From positions 1 to 64,000 of the forward strand of contig JAGMUV010000022.1 in assembly GCA_020744425.1 (NCBI GenBank): 64,000 nucleotides of DNA, given 5' to 3'. This DNA comes from Dactylonectria macrodidyma (Eukaryota; Ascomycota; Sordariomycetes; Hypocreales; Nectriaceae). The translations under genes and the position numbers were made by a program. Below, piece after piece: positions 56,119 to 64,000 of this stretch. Within the stretch, counting starts at the first letter, position 1; every line of letters begins with the position of its first letter. The notes beneath the pieces are model-generated. The model did no database searches and was not told the origin of the DNA. It saw only the letters and a program-made list of their open reading frames with translations.

Positions 56119-57831
56119 TAGTCGACTGTTTTAGTGGAGTTTTAGGGGAGATGTGGCGGCAGTGCGCTGAACGATACGCTGGAGACCGCCCAAAAATCCG
56201 ACCCAATTCACATTTCCGGACACAACTTCACAGCCACGCAGGCTAACCGATACGCAAGTAGATCAAATGAATCACCAGAAGCAGGGCTTCACGTAGGTAT
56301 AACTTTATCGTGCCGCAACGCGCAGCCGTCGGGCGCTGGCCTCGTGTTGCTGGTATCACCAGAAATTCCGGGATATTACGGGCTGGGCCGTCATCTGCGG
56401 GATCATCCGCCGATCACGCACCCAAAAGCCCCTGCGATATCCACTAGATATCAATCTTAGGCGCCCGCTGATATCCAGATGTCATGCAAGTGTTACATCT
56501 GCTGCTCTTAGCGCTTGAGAGACGAAATCCTTCTGGGTAGGTCCATGAATCGTAACATCGTGGGCCACGGTCGCTTCAAAGGGATGAAGCATTCAGAGGA
56601 CAAAAGTTGAAAGGGGCGTGTGTTGATTTCGAGTCAGGTGGCACTGTTCCATTCGCATTTCCTGGAGAGCCCAGTGCGGGGAAGTAGGTACTGGGGCTGC
56701 TACAATGTCATCACGCTCAATCCTCTGGCGGGGTATGCTGACGAGAAAATGCTAGTTGAAGAGTGCTTACAGAAGCGTTGCTGTCACCAGGCCTATGTTT
56801 TAAATGAAATCTCACACCCCACATACGCTAGATCGCCCGCCACAAAGCTGATAAAAGTACGGTGTACTCAGTGGTCGAGCTAGGAGCTGCGTTCCTCTCT
56901 GCTGGCTCTAGATCGGTTGATAATGGTCAGGGTTTTTGCCGCAATTAGCGCGAGATAGCACGTCTTTAGCTCGGCTCGGCCTAATCAACTACTTGCTAGC
57001 CTGTTTGTCTTGCCCCCGGCTAGTACGAGGCAAATCACAATGATGAGACGAAGAGAAGCTTTTATTTCAACTAATCCTAGCCCGGACTATCATAGTAACA
57101 GTAGCATGATGGCTCTTGAGTTCGGCGATCCTTCTACAGTTAAAACAAAGCAAAACTGAGCCAACCCAATCCTACCACAATAACCGGCCGCAGCAGCAGG
57201 GCATCGCTTGGTCCAGTATTTCAGCTTATCTGACCGACAATCCTGAATGATCAGTGCAGCCCTTGTTACCCTCTTGATCTCGACTAATCCAGACTTTCAA
57301 GCCTTATGGTACGTGCTTCGGGCCCTGTGGAACACTACCAAGCCAATTGGAGGGCTTATAAGCAATGATCAAGGTGTTTGCCCATGCTACCCCACGTAGA
57401 ATACCCTTGACATGTGGAAATGACATGGGTGGGGACCTGACGGAAGGTTCTGCAAGGTGGGGCGGGCGAGTCAGCCCTAAGCAGCCCTCCCCGCTCTGCC
57501 GCCTTGGGTTGTCCAGCACAGAGCAGTCAAGTATCAGAGCGCATGGTAATTTTGCCTTATCAGACTTCGCTTGAACTGCCGATGCCGCTAATTACGCCTC
57601 GCCTGTCCCCGCACAACTTTGATCCAGAGCTTACTGTAAAGGGTTCTAGCGGCAGAGGTCACGGCAAGGGCTTGCCGAGCCTTCGTCTCCTATGATAGGT
57701 GTGCGGCACGATTGAGGTCCGAAAATTACTTGGAATCGCTTGATCTTTTGCCTCAACAGGTAACGGGTCTTTGTGCGGGTCAGGGATGCCGCCCCAACTC
57801 TTACACTTACCTCAATTACCGGATTGAGGAT
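56119..57831. other. Stretch without a supported gene
   Basis: No recognised protein. Contains copy 2 of the dispersed repeat (57135-57430). The right edge is the 3' border of Helitron 3. Confidence 0.4.
57135..57430. repeat. Dispersed repeat, copy 2
   Basis: Same orientation and similar length as 31498-31790. The shared blocks include TTCAAGCCTTATGGTACGTG and CTACCAAGCCAATTGGAGGG. Differences are mainly transitions and a few small gaps. Confidence 0.75.
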
Positions 57832-60800
57832 AAAATACTTCGAACACCCATTAAGTTGCCAAGGCAAGGGACTTAACGGCTGAATATCCAGCCCGAAGGG
57901 TAATACCGTATACCTGCTATTAAGTTCTCCTGGGGGAACCTCCTAAAACCCCCCTTTTAACTGCGGCGGTAACCAGCTGTTAAACCACTTCAAACCTGTA
58001 GTCAGGGAGTTGACTGATAGACATAGGGGTCCCTCTACCACTTCCTGACAGGCCCAATCAACTATATACCGTATATCGAATTTCCCCTTTCCCTGTAACT
58101 TATAGGAAAACGTCATTTAGTCAATATAGCGTGGTAGATACGGCGGATCGGTCAGCTGTTGAGCCTGACGGCGTTATTAGTCAGCAAGGCGCATCTTCAT
58201 CCCTGCCTTATAGTTAGCCACAAACCCAGTACGTAGGAAACGCAGGCGTATAAACCTTCCGTAGGCGTGTGGCTATAGAGGCTCTGGCGGTCGAACGGCG
58301 CCTCAAGGAGTAGGCCTTCTAGCGAGGTAACTCGTAAGATGGCAACATAACTAATACCGGCCTGGAAGTCGCGTGTAGCGAGGTCAGTAACTATCTGATC
58401 CTTCGTTAGGCTCTGGCATTTGTGAATAGTGATAGCAAATGCCACGATCAAGGGAAACTGCGTGCGAGCGCAGGTCTCGTTGCCCACTAGGAAATCACGC
58501 GTGAGTGGAAGGATGGGTATGATTTTCCTGCCCTCGTTCGTTGTTAGATACGGCGGCCCGTCGTAGCTATCGAAATCCACCATAATAACTGCCGGGGGTT
58601 CTTCCTATGGGTTAGTGCCTTCGTTCCAGGCGATATCATATACAGTACCCTGGGCGCTATTAACTAGGCCAGCTAGCTGCCATAGGTTAGTCGTAAGCAT
58701 CACCCTGGCGCCTTTAGCAACAGGGAACCTGTTAGATAGGTTGCCAGCGTTATCGCTTAGCGCCTGCCCCGCGCCATTGCTCCGATTCTTTGCCTCCACC
58801 TGTACTGCCGGGTCGTTGAGGTACACTATATGCTTATAATTGTACTCGTTAACCCAGGCCTTTGTAGAATACACCCGCAAAGCGGCCCTAAAGCTGTCAA
58901 TCTCGCTCTATATTAGCTTGGCCTATACCCGATTACTAAGGAGGTTCTATAACAGTATAGATAACTTAACTTCACGCAATTCCTGCAATGCCTGACGGAA
59001 CTGGGCCTGATCATCGCCAGTTTGGCGCTATACCGTGGTTAAGAAGATGGTGCGGTTAAATAACCAGTAGGCCATCTGCCCTCTCCTTTCCAGCGGAGAC
59101 AGGCTGGTGCTAGTCGAATATAGCGGCTTTTGCCGGACGGGTGGTAACCGGAAGAAATCGCCTACTAGCAAGACGCTCACGCTACTAAAGAACTCGAGGC
59201 TACGCTGTGGGAAGGCTTGCTGTAGACGGGAATCTATCCGCGCTAGCTGCTTAAGCCCTAGCATGCTCTTTTTATTGATAATGAGGTACTTGACGTGCCG
59301 TAGGCGGGACTGAAGGGCGGCTGCATTGGCTGGGGGAAGGTCGGTAAAAGCACTACGTACTGGGAGATGTAGCAATGAATGTATGGTGCTGCCCTGTATC
59401 TGGTTACTCGTAACGCCTGTTAGCGCTATGTGGCAAATAGGGCTAGGATTCGGTAGGGCAGCTGCCTGAAGATGGGAGGAAAGCACCTTAATAAGGAAGG
59501 ACTTGCCTATACCACTACTACTGTTAATATAGAGAAGGATTTAAGTAGGATTTTACGCCTGGAAGTGGCCTATGAAGGTATTGTACATAAGCCGTTGTTA
59601 TGGGTTAAGCTGGTTACGCTAGTGAGGGCCAAGGACCTCCACATCGTTGGCTATAGGGTGGCTAGCGATAAGGTCTTTCTAGTAGCCATCTCGAAGTTCC
59701 GGATAAGTACCTACATGCCGTGTCCAGTCGTAATTAATGTCGATATCGTGGCGGCCAAGTAGGTCAAGACCTTCCTGGGTAAGGGGGTTGTCAGGTAAAA
59801 GGGCGGCGAGGCGAATCCAGTCTTCGTTATCAAATTCCTCCTGTATAGGCAGAGCCTCGTATTAATCCTCTTAAGGCTGTAGTTGAGCCTCTTTTGGCCA
59901 GCCGTAATGGTCATCACTATGACTGTAGTGTCGCCAATAATGCAAGAAAGCCTCAACGTAGGAACTGAAAAGTTGGCCATTAAATGTTAGAAGCTCATTA
60001 ACTCGGCGATGTGAGTGGTTCAATATTAGCTTTACACAGCAGTAATCTGGCCACTATTGACCTTCTGGATTAGTATGATAGTAAGGGAAGTAAACTAATA
60101 TATGAGGCCTGCTGTTAACATTGCCTGGCTGCTATTGCTTCTACTTAGAAGGGTCCTTAGAGCGGAAATTCCAGTATTTGAGGAAGGAAACGTAGGTTAG
60201 GTCCTCTAGGGTTTCTGGGCGTTGACTGTACTTTTTATAGATATTGAAGGTCTTATTAACCTCATCGCTGTCTATATGTAGGGAGTGGGAATGCCTGTTA
60301 GGATGATGGCAGTTAATATATAGGCAGGTTCGTGAGCCCTCCTGTAATGGCAGGCCGAGGAGTAAGTGGCAAACCTCCTGCTTTGAGTAATCCCGCTCAG
60401 CAACCAGCTGATTTAGGAGCTTTGATATAAAGGAAATAAGGGGGTTATAGTCCTTGACCTGGGGCATTAGAGCTTTCCTAATCTGAGCAAAAGACTTACT
60501 TTTCTTTTCCGACTTAGAGCAGTATTTGGCTGCGTAATCGATTACTTGCTATAGGCTCGTGCAGGGCGAGACATCTGTATTGGCTAGCCACGTAACGGTA
60601 AGCAAGCGGTTGTAGTGGTTAATCTGGCTATCGTTCCGCTCGCCTCTGAAGCTCTAGTGCTTAGAATGAGGAATATTGTTAAGGGAGGCTAGGAGGCGCT
60701 GCCTATGAGGAAATCTAAAGTGGCACTCTACCTGCTTGGTATGCTTATTGAGCTGTATATAGTAGTTATTATAGCGGTGGCGTTGCACGCGGTTGACTAC

Positions 60801-63762
60801 TATTGATAGGAACTGAACAGTAAGGGGATACTCTAATAGATTACTGATTAGGGGATTCCCTTCCCCAGGCGCCTGTATTTGCTGAGGCTCTGGGTTAATA
60901 GCAGATATGTGATATCCCTAGATACGGGCGAATCGCTCCCGGGACTGATCATTGTTAGGATCTAAGTCTGGAGGGCTATTTAACTAATAGAGGCTGTGGT
61001 AGTGACTGGACCCCCTGCCCTACTACTCGTAGTGACCTTAAAAGTCAGTTAGGTTAAACTTCTGCTTTAGGATAATAGTTTTAAATAGCTTATAATGCTT
61101 ATGGAAGTGGTAAGTAGCGATGTGGGCATTGTCTCGCAGTAGGTGCTGGGATAGGGCCATCTGGCTCGCCTTAGGAGCTGCTTGCCACTCGTAGAATCGA
61201 GGCATATGACGATATAGGGATTCCTAGTGGTAATCAGCTGCACTTACAGTAGCGAAAAGGCCAGGCCTGCTTAGATTATAGGCATATGCTTCTAATTCCT
61301 TCCTTTGCTTATACCAATACGGCCGGGTGCCCCTGATTATAGCGGCTTAGCGCGTGATTGACTGGATCAGGGCCTGAGCCTCTGGCTCGTCAGGCTTAGC
61401 CATCGCTTCCTCTATGTCAGTGCGTGTAAGGGGGTGACGGCGGCCTTCGTATTTCTTGACGAAGTAGTTACTTCGCTTTCAGACCTGCGCACGTAATAGC
61501 GTGTTGAGGGCGACGAATGGCCACGTCTTATGGCGGGCAAAACGTCTGTCTTACTATCTCATCGTATGTGCAAGGTAGTCCTGGTATGTAATACTCCGTA
61601 GGCAGGGCTCCACGAAGTCCGCCTTACCATCAGGGTAGAGGGTAGGGAATGCGAGTGTTAACAGCGGCTAGGAGCGGTTGAATTCATTAATAGGGGTCCT
61701 GCGAATAGAAGGTAACGGCATCTAGTGTTAAGCCTGCGCGTCAAGCGGCATATGCTTAAGATCAGCCATACGCTCAGGGTCAGGGGTACTATAAAGGAAT
61801 CGGGGCTGCAGGGCGTTTAATTCGGTATCGGTAACCTGCAAATTCGGGATCGCTGATGCGTCAGCATCACAAGGATCCTCTTCTACAACCTCCTCAACAG
61901 GGCCTTGGGGGACCTCGCCGTTAAGTATGTCAGCCACTTGGCTAGCAACGGAATCAACTATGCTGCTGTCAAGAGGAAGCCGTTGCAGTCGATCCTGCCT
62001 CATGACGATATCGCGATAGCCCGGGTGGTGGTGTTATAGGTAATGCAGCCAAATCAACAGGCATGAGCGGCGTACCCGGAAATCGCGAGCAAACTGCTGC
62101 TAGAAGCGAGGGTCGCCCTCTATATTAGGAGGCCGCAGGAGTACGATATCTAGCTCTTCAGATAAGACTGGGAGCTCTTTAAATAGCCTACTAACGTTGC
62201 GAAGAAAGTGGACAACGTGGCCGCGGTATTTATATTGAGCACTACATACCTGTAGGACCTTTATGTGTATGTGAATCCTAGCAATAAGCATCTCCTTAAC
62301 CATCATTAGATTAGGTAGATTGCCGGGGACTTCCCCAAAGTCAAGGTTATTCGTAGTGCTAAAGAAATAGGGCTCGTTAGGGGCTCTCTCCCTATCTTAA
62401 CTAATACAGCAGCTGCAGATTTATAAGCTATTTCTCTTTATATCGAACTAATGCTCCTGGCAACGAATGCAACTATACATCTTGTCATCATTCAGGGCAG
62501 TATAGAACTCCCGCACAAGCGCCTGATCCTCCTCACTAAGGGCAGGCAAGTTAAGGTCCGCTATAAAAGGCAGATCAACCATCTGATTAAACTATCGCTC
62601 TTGAGCATATGCGCCTTGACGCGTATAGCGGCCGTGACGATGACTCTGTGGCAGTAATGAAGGAGTGTTAGGGAACGATTCCCGTGGTATAGGCGTGCCT
62701 AGCACAACAGGAGCCGTTGGAAGAGTGCCTTGAGAAATTGGCGTTTGAGGAATCGGCGTGCTCAGAACTACTGTTGGCAGGCTAAGGGTAGGAGGGATAA
62801 GGGGAGGTCCCTCTACCGCGCTTGGGGTAGATGGACCTAGCAGAGGTCTAGGCAGTTCCTGGAGTATGGGCGCCAGGCCATGGAATAAAGCAGGTATGGC
62901 AGGAGGTTGTGAGCCGTTTATAGACGCGGGCGTTGGCGCAGCCCGCCTTGGAGGCGTCAATTTAGCCAGCGAATCGGTCCTCTTTATGGCTCTGCGTGGC
63001 GATAGCCTTGAGGCGATATTCCGCATGGCGGCAACAGCGGCTCGGGATTCGGTTACCCGTTCCTTTTGGCGTGCCCTACAGCTACTACACTGTCCTGTAA
63101 ACTTCGTAGGGTCCTTGACGCTTCGAAATTCGACTTCGGGCAGGTCTTGCTTGCAGGTACGGCAGTTCCGAACTGCCCGGGGTATATCGTTCTCCATCTG
63201 GCCGTATATCTATCTACCTCTTATCCACCTAGACTGCTGAATATCGCTTGGGCAGGGAGACTTTGCCCTGTGCAAGTGAGTTATCTGACAGCCCATAAGT
63301 CCAATGCTGTGATAGATCTCGATAGGGAGGTTGTCTTTAAGGATACTGCGCTGTTTGCCCGGAGGCAGGATGACCGGGGAATGTCGAGGGGTGGGTTGGC
63401 TATGGAGGTGATATGTGAGCCTAGAGACTGTTAGTAACTGATGGATTTGGTAGATTTGACGGGAAAGGGAAGCAGCCGCCGGCGGTGTAAGGGGCACAGG
63501 GCTTGTTCAGCCAGAATCTTGCTTAGAAACCCAACGTTGATTGCATTGAAGAAAAGAAGAACCTGAAAGCTCTTCGAGAGCTTGCCAAGCTAGCTAGTTA
63601 CCTAGTCAACGCTCAGGGGTTTGTAACATGGCCTTCACTTAGTGGCGTCATTTCAGCAGCCGACCAATTCCAGCACGAGTTGAGTACAGGCCAGGCCAAT
63701 TAGCCAATCAGAGGAGGTTTTATGCTCTTCTTTCTGACTGAGTAAAACGCCCTTCGGGCTGA
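57832..63762 (-). mobile_element. Helitron 3 (Helitron2/Helentron-like), 5.9 kb
   Basis: On the minus strand it starts TCAGCCCGAAGGGCGT at 63762 after a T. It ends GAAGTATTTT at 57832 before an A. Near the 3' end are the inverse motif CCCTTCGGGCTG (57889-57900) and a hairpin with stems TTGCC/GGCAA and TTAAG/CTTAA. Internal sequence differs from Helitrons 1 and 2, but the end plan and gene order are the same. Confidence 0.85.
58197..63197 (-). pseudogene. RepHel protein of Helitron 3, decayed
   Basis: An open N-terminal frame, 63197-62592, has a Cys finger (CRTCKQDLPEVEF, CSSCRARQKE) and a Pro-rich tail. Next come 62306-62100 and 62003-61728 (Helitron-like N-terminal region). The Rep motif keeps HYH at 60996-61004. 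The Tyr motif YAAKYCSK lies near 60513-60536, Walker A SSSGIGKS near 59490-59515 and a helicase core at 59486-59028. The end, 58880-58197, has ARVMLTTNLWQLAGLVN, HKCQSLTKDQIVTDL and SYVAILRVTSLEGL (motif VI SR is LR here). Stops at Trp/Gln sites break it. Dead, though the Rep His and Tyr residues survive. Confidence 0.85.
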
Positions 63763-64000
63763 ATAATAAGACAAACCTTTCGATTTCATAGAAGCAAGGT
63801 CAGCCAACTTTTGAATAAGAAACTCTATTGTAATTTCATAAACCAGTTTCTAAGAAGTCTTAACTTAAGAAAAGGGTTAAGGGTGGTGGAGAAATCTCCT
63901 GGCGCCATGTGGCTCTATAGCCACCTATTAAGCGGTTCTACCTAAACAGTCAGCTCAAGGACTGTGTTGAGTTGGCAGAGTTTGGTGCTAATGTTTGGAG
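63763..64000. other. End of the window
   Basis: No gene or element recognised. The window stops here. Confidence 0.4.

Overview
The window looks like nuclear DNA of a filamentous ascomycete (Pezizomycotina). The genes carry short fungal introns (about 47-195 nt) with GT..CTRAY..AG signals. The host families are typical: a fungal rhodopsin-domain membrane protein, a FunK1 kinase fragment, a Reg1-like regulator, APC-superfamily amino acid permeases, a GPI-type surface protein and a Cdc42 GTPase. Most broken reading frames carry C-to-T type stops (TGG to TAG/TGA, CAG/CAA to TAG/TAA, CGA to TGA), as expected from repeat-induced point mutation (RIP). No rRNA, tRNA or CRISPR was found. The species cannot be named from sequence alone.

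The region is a transposon-dense island with a few intact genes. From left to right: a MITE (434-932); a decayed Reg1/DUF1752-like gene with its intron still visible (1434-2986); a pogo/Fot1 transposon (4424-6300) inserted in an older pogo transposase gene; copia and piggyBac fragments (7144-9296); and an intact LAT-type amino acid permease (10257-12133). Next is a formate dehydrogenase pseudogene on the minus strand (about 12741-21952). It is split by a pogo-like element (12779-21053), which is itself split by a 6.1-kb Helitron (14078-20181); a short TIR element sits at a splice site of the same gene. A second pogo-like element with a MITE inside it (22157-24775) and two Tc1/mariner copies follow.

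The middle holds a FunK1 fragment, an apparently intact four-exon Cdc42 paralogue with an altered switch I (27690-28719), a GPI-type protein gene (29911-30498) and a second Helitron (32228-38525). To the right are a TA-flanked MITE, a PTH11-like membrane protein gene (41925-43199), a YAT-type amino acid permease with four exons (44436-46495), hAT, pogo and Crypton-like remnants, a pogo-like element (50123-56118) carrying a hAT insertion that carries a MITE, and a third Helitron (57832-63762).

The three Helitrons share the same end architecture. The 5' end is TCAGCC(C)GAAGG after a T. The 3' side has an inverted copy of that motif, then a hairpin, then AGTATTTT before an A. For one copy, removing it restores the interrupted transposase reading frame exactly, so its borders are known to the base. 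The intact host genes (two amino acid permeases, a PTH11-like protein, a GPI-type protein, a Cdc42 paralogue) concern nutrient uptake, the cell surface and polarity, but nothing in the sequence shows that they act together as a cluster.
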